Shown here in pieces: positions 36,016-42,762 of a stretch of 64,000 nucleotides of DNA. Origin of the DNA: Polaromonas sp. (GTDB lineage: Bacteria > Pseudomonadota > Gammaproteobacteria > Burkholderiales > Burkholderiaceae_C); NCBI RefSeq assembly GCF_012927455.1, contig NZ_JABBPE010000017.1, positions 1 to 64,000 of the forward strand, given 5' to 3'. The position numbers were made by a program, and so were the translations under genes. The notes under the pieces were generated by a model. The model was not told the origin of the DNA, did not search any database, and was given only the letters and a program-made list of their open reading frames with translations. The number at the start of each line of letters is the position of its first letter. Positions within the stretch are counted from its first letter, which is position 1.

Positions 36016-36461
36016 CGCATCACTCCCATCGCACCCGCAACACAGGAAAGACTGGCAACCAGGGTGAGCACCAGCCGCATCGGTAACCACGTGTGCACTC
36101 CAACGCGGGGGTACACCACCCGATCCACCGCAAAGCAGGCCCACAATCCTGTAGCAATCAAGTACAGACCGGCTATCGGGTTGACGAGTAGCGCAACCCA
36201 GGCAACCAGGCTGGGTATCACTCCCCACACCAACAAACTCCTGGTCTGCGCAGACGCATCGCGCATGGCGAAGCCCCAGTGAATAGCCCCCAGAAAGCTC
36301 AGAATGGTTGCGCCGTACCCCAGCAACGCAGTACTACTGCCGGCACTGTCTGTCGGGTCCAGCAACCAGGTAGCCAATGCGAGGCCTACAAACGGAATCA
36401 AGCCGCCGTAGCCGAGCCCCTGTGCCCACGGGGTTGGGCTCTTAAGTGCTGTCGCGGTCAT
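36012..36461 (-). CDS. DUF3429 membrane protein
   Basis: A 149-residue inner-membrane protein with five hydrophobic segments, starting at GYGGLIPFVGLALATWLL, then TILSFLGAIHWGFAM, VWGVIPSLVAWVALLV, GLYLIATGLWACFAVD and LVLTLVASLSCVAGA. The segment SFLGAIHWGFAM is characteristic of DUF3429. Function unknown. It overlaps its neighbours by four bases at both ends (ATGA upstream, GTGA downstream), so it is part of the photolyase operon. Confidence 0.88.
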   Translation of the reverse strand: MTATALKSPTPWAQGLGYGGLIPFVGLALATWLLDPTDSAGSSTALLGYGATILSFLGAIHWGFAMRDASAQTRSLLVWGVIPSLVAWVALLVNPIAGLYLIATGLWACFAVDRVVYPRVGVHTWLPMRLVLTLVASLSCVAGAMGVMR

Positions 36462-36628
36462 GGGGTTTTGCTTTCTGATTGTGCGGCGCATTTGGGCGTG
36501 GAAAACGGCGCACCGCCCTGGCTGGGCCGGCACATTTTTTCTCCGTCCCACTGCTGGCCACACCAGCAGTGCCCCTGAGCATCAATGATGCAGGTACCGC
36601 TACCGCAGCAGCGCTCGTTGTCTTCCAT
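36458..36628 (-). CDS. Small cysteine-rich protein, first gene of the photolyase operon
   Basis: A 56-residue protein beginning MEDNERCCGSGTCIIDAQGH and continuing with CWCGQQWDGEK, so seven Cys residues fall in the first 33 and one in the tail. The pattern CC-x3-C and CWC suggests metal or cluster binding. Its stop overlaps the DUF3429 start (ATGA), which supports translation. The symbol and family are unknown to me, though I recall similar short frames next to DUF3429 genes in related bacteria. It is the first gene of the minus-strand operon. Confidence 0.72.
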   Translation of the reverse strand: MEDNERCCGSGTCIIDAQGHCWCGQQWDGEKMCRPSQGGAPFSTPKCAAQSESKTP

Positions 36629-36790
36629 ATTTGGGTCTCGATAGGTGATTGGCTAGCTCGTTTGAATGCCCGCAAGACCCAACCTGGTATAGGCGCTATG
36701 GCGGCATTGACAGTTAGACAATTCTGACCGTTTCCGGATTTCGCAGCCGGATTTGAGGATATTGAACCGACATGACTGCATTGAACGTCC

Positions 36791-37027
36791 TGGGCGGCGT
36801 CGGGCTGGGCGCGATGGCACTCGGCGTGCCGCTGGAGCGTTTGCGCTAACCGTAGTGCTGCGGCTGGCCGCGTTGCCCAGCGCCAGCAACGTCGCCCTAC
36901 TGGCCGAGCGCTTTGGCGCCGGCAACGGGCCCATCGCGCGGATCATTCTGCTGTCAACGATGCTGGTGTTTTTCAGCTTTTCGGGCGCGGTGGCCTTGCT
37001 GGTTTGAGTTTTCCGCCGGCGTTGGCG
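36791..37027 (+). pseudogene. Frameshifted duplicate of the AEC transporter 3' end
   Basis: This copies 30156-30393 in direct orientation (about 87% identical by eye). One base is missing at the site corresponding to GAGCGCTTTGCG (here GAGCGTTTGCG), so the frame changes. Codons for LPSASNVALLAERFG and the stop are still readable. The 5' three quarters of the gene are absent. It marks the far boundary of the photolyase segment. Confidence 0.85.
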
Positions 37028-37158
37028 CTGTACTTTCAAGCCCAGCCTTTGTTAAAAAGAAAAATGTAACGTCCGTACACCAGCCCTTGCAGTAGCCACG
37101 GCCGGCGTCATTTCTACTGGACACGGATCCACCGGAGCCGACAAGCAAGGAAACCGCC

Positions 37159-37449
37159 ATGTTCAAACTGAAACGCTTGACTCTGCTTTGGGCGGTGCTG
37201 CGCGGTGACGCCCGGCAGTTGTGGTTTGCGCTGCGCCACCCGAGCGCACCGGGCTGGCTGAAGCTGGGCACCGCGCTGATCGTGCTGTACGTGCTCTCGC
37301 CGATTGACCTCATCCCCGACGTGTTGCCGGTGATCGGCATCGTCGATGATCTGGTGTTGGTGCCGCTGGCCATCCGCTGGCTGCTCAAGCGCCTGCCGCC
37401 GGACATTGCCCGGGCGGCTGCGGCGCGCGGCACCCGCGCAGCGCCATGA
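37159..37449 (+). CDS. YkvA family protein (DUF1232)
   Basis: A 96-residue small membrane protein. The DUF1232 core is LIVLYVLSPIDLIPDVLPVI followed by GIVDDLVLVPLAIRWLL, forming a helical hairpin with the SPIDLIPD turn. AAGGAAA precedes ATG 37159. The function of the family is not established. Confidence 0.88.
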   Translation: MFKLKRLTLLWAVLRGDARQLWFALRHPSAPGWLKLGTALIVLYVLSPIDLIPDVLPVIGIVDDLVLVPLAIRWLLKRLPPDIARAAAARGTRAAP

Positions 37450-37520
37450 AGACGCAAGACGCGCCCATCGCCCGGCGCACCCGGCCTTTGCACCCGGTGT
37501 CGAATATAGGCATTAAATAA

Positions 37521-37568
37521 GCCTATAACCCAGTAGGCATGGGCGCTAGCAGCTATAGTTTTAATAGC
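37521..37568 (+). repeat. Family 1 repeat behind the YkvA gene
   Basis: GCCTATAACCCAGTAGGCAT, then GGGCGCTAGCAGCTATAGTT and TTAATAGC. The copy fills most of the gap between convergent genes (YkvA on plus, GIY-YIG-like on minus). Confidence 0.8.
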
Positions 37569-37623
37569 AAAAGGCGTGGGTTAAGCAAAGCCATCAAGGT
37601 GCACGGATGATCTGGAAACGGAG

Positions 37624-38055
37624 TTAGGCCTGCCACACACCATAGCCCAGCTCCCGCAGCGCAATGCCCAGCTCGACTTCCATGTCGCGCGCCCCTTCAT
37701 AGGGCATCGGGTTGTACATGCGGTACAGCCCGGGCAGCAGGCGGATGCCGTGCTTGAGCACATACACGTTGGACTGGATGCCGGCCTTGTGCTTGTCAAA
37801 ACGCACGTCCGGGTCCAGCCCCGTCATGCCGACGTAAACGAAGGGCTGGCCGAGCTGGTAGTCCGGGTTGGCACGGCGAAAGCGGCCGGCGTTCCACACC
37901 TCGTCGGACAATTCGATCACATAGACGTGGTAGTGGTGGCTGCGCGGCGTATGTGCTGTGCCTGGCGGCTTCTTGGCGCGCGGTTTAGCCGGGGCCGCCG
38001 CTCGGGCGGCTGGGCGGCTTTTCTTGGTGGGGGTGTTGCGGGGCGCGCTGGCCAT
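37624..38055 (-). CDS. GIY-YIG-like domain protein
   Basis: A 143-residue protein. A basic Ala/Pro/Lys-rich N-terminus (about 35 residues) leads into HYHVYVIEL, then PFVYVGMTGLDPDVRFDKHK. The paired short strands VYV and YVG, followed by an Arg about eight residues later, resemble the GIY-YIG nuclease core. The catalytic Glu of the family is not obvious, so nuclease activity is unproven. No neighbour suggests a role. Confidence 0.6.
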   Translation of the reverse strand: MASAPRNTPTKKSRPAARAAAPAKPRAKKPPGTAHTPRSHHYHVYVIELSDEVWNAGRFRRANPDYQLGQPFVYVGMTGLDPDVRFDKHKAGIQSNVYVLKHGIRLLPGLYRMYNPMPYEGARDMEVELGIALRELGYGVWQA

Positions 38056-38096
38056 GGTGCACCGAAGTATGCGCGAAGCCGCAGGGCACCTCCTTT

Positions 38097-38146
38097 GCTA
38101 CAAAATACGTAGCTGGTCACGCCCGTACAGCATGGGCTGGCGGCCA
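38097..38146 (-). repeat. Family 1 repeat between GIY-YIG-like gene and priA
   Basis: Reverse-oriented copy: GCTAC 38097-38101 with GTAGC 38109-38113 form the A/T-loop hairpin; GCCCGTACAGCATGGGC at 38121-38137 is the other hairpin. It lies upstream of the GIY-YIG-like gene and directly behind the priA stop. Confidence 0.8.
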
Positions 38147-38156
38147 TATTGGCGTC

Positions 38157-40640
38157 TTAAATAACCAGCGGATCGACGTCAATCGCCCAACGCACCAGGC
38201 TTTTGAATTCGCCTTGCTTGCGCGTTTCAAACAGCACCGGCTGCCAGGCCGCCAGAAAGCGCTGCAAGGCCGCGCGCGAGGGGCTTTCCACCAGCATCTG
38301 CGCGCGCTCGATATTGGCGACGCGCTGTATCGTCATGGGCACGGCCGGGTAGCAACTGACTTGGCTCTGGCCCGGTAGCTGCGCTGGGGCGGCGGCTGCG
38401 GCGGCGTTCAGAAAGCCCTGGGCCACCTCCTGCGCCTTCGCTTCGGCGCGCACCAGCGCTGAAAAGCCGAAGGGCGACAGGCCGGCGGCGTGGCGTTCGG
38501 CCAGCTGCTGCGCGGCAAAAGCCGGGTAGTCGTGCTGGCGCAGCGCGGCGAACAGCGGATGCTCGGGGTGAAAGGTTTGCACCCACATTTCGCTGGCCGC
38601 GCTGTGCCGGGCGTCGCGGCCGGCCCGGCCGCCGGCCTGCATCAGCAGGCTGAACAAGCGCTCGGGCGCGCGAAAGTCGCTGGAAAACAGCGCGCCGTCG
38701 GGGTTGATGGCGGCCACCAGCGTGATGTGGCGAAAGTCGTGGCCCTTGGCAATCATTTGCGTGCCGACCAGTACGTCGACCTCGCCAGCGTGCACGCTGG
38801 CCAGTTGCGCTTCCAGCGTGCCCTTGAGCCGGGTGCTGTCGGCGTCGATGCGGGTGATGCGCACGGCGCCGCCGTCGGGCCGGCTGACGCCCGCCAGCAG
38901 CTCGCCCAGGTGTTCTTCAAGCCGCTCGGTGCCGCGCCCGACCGGCGCAATGTCGATGTTGCCGCAGCCCGGGCAGGCGCGCGGCACGCGCTCGGTGAAG
39001 CCGCAGTGGTGACAGCGCAGCGAGCGGTCAATCTTGTGAAACACCCGGTAGGCGCTGCAATGCGGGCACTCGCTTTTCCAGTCGCAGTCGTGGCAGGCCA
39101 GAACCGGCGCATAGCCGCGCCGGTTCAGGAAAATCAGTGACTGCTCGCCGCGCGCCACGCGCTCGCCAATCGCCGCCAGCAACGGCGGCGCGATGACGCA
39201 GTGCTTGGGCTGGTGGTTCATGTCCACTCTTTTGACCGTTGGCAATTGGCCCGCCACGGCAAGCGTGTGCGTGGTGGAATCTGCAGCCGTGCCCGCAGCG
39301 GGACTATTCAAGCCAGGGCCGCAGAACCGGCTTTGCCGGGCTGCAGGCGCAGCGGCCTCCTCGGGGCTGAAGGCTGCGGCTCCGAGTCCGCCTGCGCGGC
39401 CTTGGACAGCCTGCAGATGCGCCGCCTCTGGCGGCGTGGCGCCCTGCAAAGGCAGCGAACCACGCGCAGCGGGGAGCGTGGGAGCCACACCAATCCGATC
39501 CCCCATCGTCAGCCGCTGGTACTTGCCAGTGATCGTCGCCTGCCAGCTTTCCAGCGAGGGCGTGGCCGAACCGAGCAGCACGCGGCAAGTTTTGACCCCC
39601 ACGCTTGTCGCTTCGCGTACTGCGCTGCCCCCCCCGGGAGGCGCTGCGCCTGCGGCTTGGCTAAGCCGGTTCTGCGGCCTCTGTTGGGTTGGAACTCCTC
39701 CTGCCACTACCCCCGCACTTTGAGCCGCCAAGCTGGTCGCTTCGTGTCCTGCGCTGGTCTCCAGCCGGGCGCGGTAGACCGCCAGGTCGCGCGCCGAGTA
39801 GCGCGCGCCTTCTTGCTGCTTGTAGCTCGGGTCGTGTTCTTCATCGACCACCAGCAGCTGCAAATTGGGCAGCGAAGCCAGCACCGCCATGCGCGTGCCC
39901 AGAACCAGCCGGGCCAGACCCGAATGGGCAGCCAGCCAGCTTTTCAAACGCTGCGCCGGGCTCAGGCCGCTGTGCAGCGAGACCACGCGCTCGCGCCCGA
40001 GGTGGGCAAAGCGGGCTTCGAAGCGCGCCTGCAATTGCGGTGTCAGGTTGATCTCGGGGACCATGACCAGCACCTGCGCGCCGGGGTCTTGCGCCAGCAC
40101 CTGGGCGGCGGCGCGCAGATACACCTCGGTCTTGCCGCTGCCGGTGGCGCCAAACAGCAGGGCAGGCCGGCTGGCGCCGCTGCTTTCCGCATCAAATTGG
40201 GCCAGAGCGCTTGCCTGCTGGGCGCTAAGCGCTATCAAATCAGTAGTGTCCGGGGCGCAGCTGGTGTCCCCCATGGGGCGTTTCAGGCGGCGCGCCAGCT
40301 GCACGCTGCTGAGGTCGCGCAACTGCGGTGGCAGCGCGGCCAGCGCCACCTCGCCGAGCGAGCGCTGGTAGTAGCCGGCGCTAAAGGTCACGAGTTTTCG
40401 CCACGTCGCCGACAAGGGGGGAAGGCCGTCGAGCACGCTGGCGATGTGGCGGATTTGCAACTCGGGCAGCTCGCCACTGTCGGGCAGGTTTTCCCACACC
40501 ACGCCCAGCACTTCGCGCCGGCCCAAAGGCACACGCACTAAAGTGCCGGCCAGAAGCGGCGACTCACTGCGGTAGGTCAGCGGTCCGGCGATGGCGCTGT
40601 GCGCGGGCGTGGCCACCACCACCTGGAGCCAGAAACTCAT
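38157..40640 (-). CDS. priA: Primosomal protein N' (PriA helicase) with two in-frame inserts
   Basis: An 827-residue replication-restart helicase, about 100 longer than usual. Walker A GATGSGKT is at 164-171, the DEEH box in VVDEEHDPSYKQQEGARYSA, then LLGSATPSLESW, FLNRRGYAPVLAC, eight Zn-binding Cys (CHDCDWKSECPHC, CHHCGF, CPGCGN) and GTQMIAKGHDF. Two Ala/Gly/Pro-rich segments interrupt the helicase: one after the ARLE element (about 55 residues) and one after MGDRIG (about 79). Both are made of family 2 repeat DNA. All core motifs are intact and the frame is open, so the protein is probably functional. Confidence 0.93.
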   Translation of the reverse strand: MSFWLQVVVATPAHSAIAGPLTYRSESPLLAGTLVRVPLGRREVLGVVWENLPDSGELPELQIRHIASVLDGLPPLSATWRKLVTFSAGYYQRSLGEVALAALPPQLRDLSSVQLARRLKRPMGDTSCAPDTTDLIALSAQQASALAQFDAESSGASRPALLFGATGSGKTEVYLRAAAQVLAQDPGAQVLVMVPEINLTPQLQARFEARFAHLGRERVVSLHSGLSPAQRLKSWLAAHSGLARLVLGTRMAVLASLPNLQLLVVDEEHDPSYKQQEGARYSARDLAVYRARLETSAGHEATSLAAQSAGVVAGGVPTQQRPQNRLSQAAGAAPPGGGSAVREATSVGVKTCRVLLGSATPSLESWQATITGKYQRLTMGDRIGVAPTLPAARGSLPLQGATPPEAAHLQAVQGRAGGLGAAAFSPEEAAAPAARQSRFCGPGLNSPAAGTAADSTTHTLAVAGQLPTVKRVDMNHQPKHCVIAPPLLAAIGERVARGEQSLIFLNRRGYAPVLACHDCDWKSECPHCSAYRVFHKIDRSLRCHHCGFTERVPRACPGCGNIDIAPVGRGTERLEEHLGELLAGVSRPDGGAVRITRIDADSTRLKGTLEAQLASVHAGEVDVLVGTQMIAKGHDFRHITLVAAINPDGALFSSDFRAPERLFSLLMQAGGRAGRDARHSAASEMWVQTFHPEHPLFAALRQHDYPAFAAQQLAERHAAGLSPFGFSALVRAEAKAQEVAQGFLNAAAAAAPAQLPGQSQVSCYPAVPMTIQRVANIERAQMLVESPSRAALQRFLAAWQPVLFETRKQGEFKSLVRWAIDVDPLVI
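39251..39488. repeat. Repeat-derived insert 1 in priA
   Basis: About 238 bases with no counterpart in E. coli PriA. It contains a reverse family 2 core (AGGCAGCGAACCACGCGCAG, then GGGGAGCGTGGGAG at 39471-39484) and GCCGCAGAACCGGCTT at 39318-39333. That 16-mer is the exact inverse complement of AAGCCGGTTCTGCGGC at 39663-39678 in insert 2. Confidence 0.75.
39594..39765. repeat. Repeat-derived insert 2 in priA
   Basis: Begins with the family 2 core GACCCCCACGCTTGTCGCTT, continues with GCGCTGCCCCCCCCGGGAGG and the 16-mer AAGCCGGTTCTGCGGC, and ends with a second partial core (GGTCGCTTCGTGTCCTGCGC near 39734). It encodes a low-complexity segment between the ARLE element and LLGSATPSLESW. Confidence 0.75.
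40205..40248 (+). repeat. Degenerate family 1 repeat inside priA
   Basis: GGGCGCTAAGCGCTATCAAA followed by TCAGTAG, the 3' half of family 1. On the coding strand it gives TTDLIALSAQQ, in the variable region just before the helicase core. Confidence 0.55.
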
Positions 40641-41027
40641 CGCAGGAAGCCAGTTAGAGGTACTTCTTCAAAAGTACATCCAGAGAATCCGCTAAGTCGT
40701 TGATTTTTCACTGCTTTACAGATTTCCAGATTTTCTGTGGATAACTTTGTTGATAGCTAGCCTCGGGCCGCCGTGAGGCCTTGTAATCAAACGCTTTTTC
40801 TAAAATGCCCGGAAAAAAAGCAATTTAAAGAATCCATATAAATCAACGACTTACGAGCGCTATTGCTTTGATAGCGCAGCATAGGCGACAAAGCCGGGAT
40901 TGCCTCCCCGCTACACAACTTTTGTGCATAAGTCGGAAGGTCGAGACATTTTGTGTGTTAGTAGTGGGCGAAATAACGCAGTCGCCAGCCGCCTTGCGGC
41001 AGCCGGGGGACAGCCTGGAACCGCTCG
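40641..41027. promoter_or_regulatory. priA upstream region with DnaA boxes and inverted repeat
   Basis: 387 bases without a gene, clearly more AT-rich than the rest. It holds two sequences matching the DnaA box TGTGNATAA (TGTGGATAA 40736-40744 and TGTGCATAA 40923-40931). A perfect 14-bp inverted repeat, TAAGTCGTTGATTT 40693-40706 and AAATCAACGACTTA 40840-40853, encloses the first box. A small hairpin GCGCTAT..ATAGCGC lies at 40857-40877. The priA promoter must be here; the boxes may put priA under DnaA control. The region does not look like a full replication origin. Confidence 0.5.
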
Positions 41028-42137
41028 TCAGGCCCGGGCTGCGCGCATGCTGCGCGAGTGAGCGTGCACTGCGTTGACCAGCACTTCGACATTTTCGGGC
41101 GGGGTGTGCTGGTTGATGCCGTGACCCAGGTTGAAAATGTGGGCTGGTCCGGGCTGGCTCAGGTCGGTGTGCGGGGCGCCAAAACTGTCCAGCACGCTTA
41201 CCACCTCGGCTTCAATCTGCGCCGGGTTGGCAAACAGCACGTTGGGGTCCAGATTGCCTTGCAGCGCCTTGGCGTTGGGGCCGTTTTCGCCCACCAGGGC
41301 GCGTGCCTGGGCCAGGTTGACGGTCCAGTCCAGCCCCAGCACTTCGCAGTCGAGCTGGCCCATGGCCTGCAGCCAGGGCCCGCCGCCCTTGGTAAACACC
41401 AGCCGCGGAATCTTCACGCCCTCGTGCTCGCGCTTGAGCTGACTTAGCACGCGCGCGGTGTAGGCCAGGCTGAAGGTGTGAAACGCCGCGTCGGCCAGCA
41501 CGCCGCCCCAGCTGTCAAAAATCATCACGGCTTGGGCGCCAGCTTCAATCTGCGCGTTCAGGTAGGCCGCCACGGCGTCCGCGTTGATCGCCAAAATGCG
41601 GTGCATCAGGTCGGGGCGCTGGTACAGCATGGTTTTGACCAGGCGGTAGTCGTCGGAGCCGGCGCCTTCGACCATGTAGCAGGCCAGCGTCCAGGGGCTG
41701 CCCGAAAAGCCGATCAGTGGCACCCGGCCATTGAGCGCCTTGCGGATCGACGTGACGGCGTCAAACACATAGCGCAGCTTGTTCATGTCCGGTACTTCAA
41801 GCTTGGCCACGGCGGCTTCATCGCGCACCGCGGTGGCAAACTTCGGGCCCTCGCCAATCGCAAACGACAGGCCCAGGCCCATGGCGTCTGGCACGGTGAG
41901 AATGTCGCTGAACAAAATGGCGGCATCGAGCTGATAGCGCTCCAGCGGCTGCAGCGTCACCTCGGTGGCGTAGTCGGTGTTGGTGGCCAGGCCCATGAAA
42001 CTGCCGGCCTGGGCGCGCGTGGCGCGGTACTCCGGCAAATAGCGGCCGGCCTGGCGCATCAGCCAGACGGGGGTGTGGTCGGTCGCCTGACGCAGGCAGG
42101 CACGCAGAAAAGTGTCGTTTTGAAGAGGTTTGAACAT
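41028..42137 (-). CDS. hemE: Uroporphyrinogen decarboxylase
   Basis: A 369-residue HemE, normal length. The N-terminal signature [20 protein letters not shown] and the second signature [18 protein letters not shown] are both present; catalytic Asp is in [16 protein letters not shown]. It converts uroporphyrinogen III to coproporphyrinogen III in haem synthesis. It is upstream of priA on the same strand. Confidence 0.96.
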   Translation of the reverse strand: MFKPLQNDTFLRACLRQATDHTPVWLMRQAGRYLPEYRATRAQAGSFMGLATNTDYATEVTLQPLERYQLDAAILFSDILTVPDAMGLGLSFAIGEGPKFATAVRDEAAVAKLEVPDMNKLRYVFDAVTSIRKALNGRVPLIGFSGSPWTLACYMVEGAGSDDYRLVKTMLYQRPDLMHRILAINADAVAAYLNAQIEAGAQAVMIFDSWGGVLADAAFHTFSLAYTARVLSQLKREHEGVKIPRLVFTKGGGPWLQAMGQLDCEVLGLDWTVNLAQARALVGENGPNAKALQGNLDPNVLFANPAQIEAEVVSVLDSFGAPHTDLSQPGPAHIFNLGHGINQHTPPENVEVLVNAVHAHSRSMRAARA

Positions 42138-42345
42138 GGCTTGATTGTCTCAGGTGTGCATTGCGGGCTATTTTCAGGCTACTTCCGGGCGACTTCCGGG
42201 CGACTTTTTGGTGAGTAGGGCTTTCGGCAGCTTTATTACCTTTGTCGCTTTTACAGCGTTTATCGCAAGGGGGGCGTGGCGGCGGACTGGCATCGGATTA
42301 CCATGGTGTCTTGAGCTTTTGCCGACTCAAAAAAAGGGACACACC

Positions 42346-42747
42346 ATGCGCATGACTGACCAGGAGTATTTTCGCAGCTGCATCGCCAAGGAGCGCCACC
42401 TGGCGCAGCTGCTGGGCCACCAGCACATCGAAGAATGCTATGAAAGCGCCGGCACGCTGTGGGATAACGCCCAAGCCCTGCCGCAATGGACGCGCGACTG
42501 GGGCGCCTGCGGGCCGCTGATGACGGCGCACGGCATCTCGCTGAGCTTCGAGCACGGGCCAACTGGCGAAAGCCAGGTCCGCTTAGGCGCCACCGTGGTT
42601 CATTTTGCAGACCATCCAACGCCCGACCGCGCCGTGATGTTCGGCATAGTCAAGGAATTGATTTTTTTGTTGGAGCATGGCAAGGCTGCCCCGGCCCCGC
42701 GCGCCGCTCAGGGCGCTTCTGTTTGCGCTTCTGCCAAGGCCGCCTGA
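42346..42747 (+). CDS. Hypothetical protein
   Basis: A 133-residue soluble protein from ATG 42346 with AGGGA about 9 bases upstream. The N-terminal half is helical (DQEYFRSCIAKERHLAQLLG, HIEECYESAGTLWDNAQALP) and the second half may be beta-rich (ISLSFEHGPTGESQVRLGAT). The C-terminus is an Ala-rich tail. The open frame continues upstream to 42145, but that part is tandem-repetitive spacer. No known domain is recognised. Confidence 0.65.
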   Translation: MRMTDQEYFRSCIAKERHLAQLLGHQHIEECYESAGTLWDNAQALPQWTRDWGACGPLMTAHGISLSFEHGPTGESQVRLGATVVHFADHPTPDRAVMFGIVKELIFLLEHGKAAPAPRAAQGASVCASAKAA

Positions 42748-42762
42748 TTCTCCAGCAAGCCC

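Noticed and set aside
36753..37007. 84-codon frame as a real gene
   Set aside because: Its C-terminal half is a frameshifted copy of the AEC gene end; called a pseudogene instead.
40641..41027. Chromosomal or plasmid replication origin
   Set aside because: Only two DnaA boxes, no dnaA/repA/parAB genes nearby and no iteron array; regulatory or relic sites are more likely.
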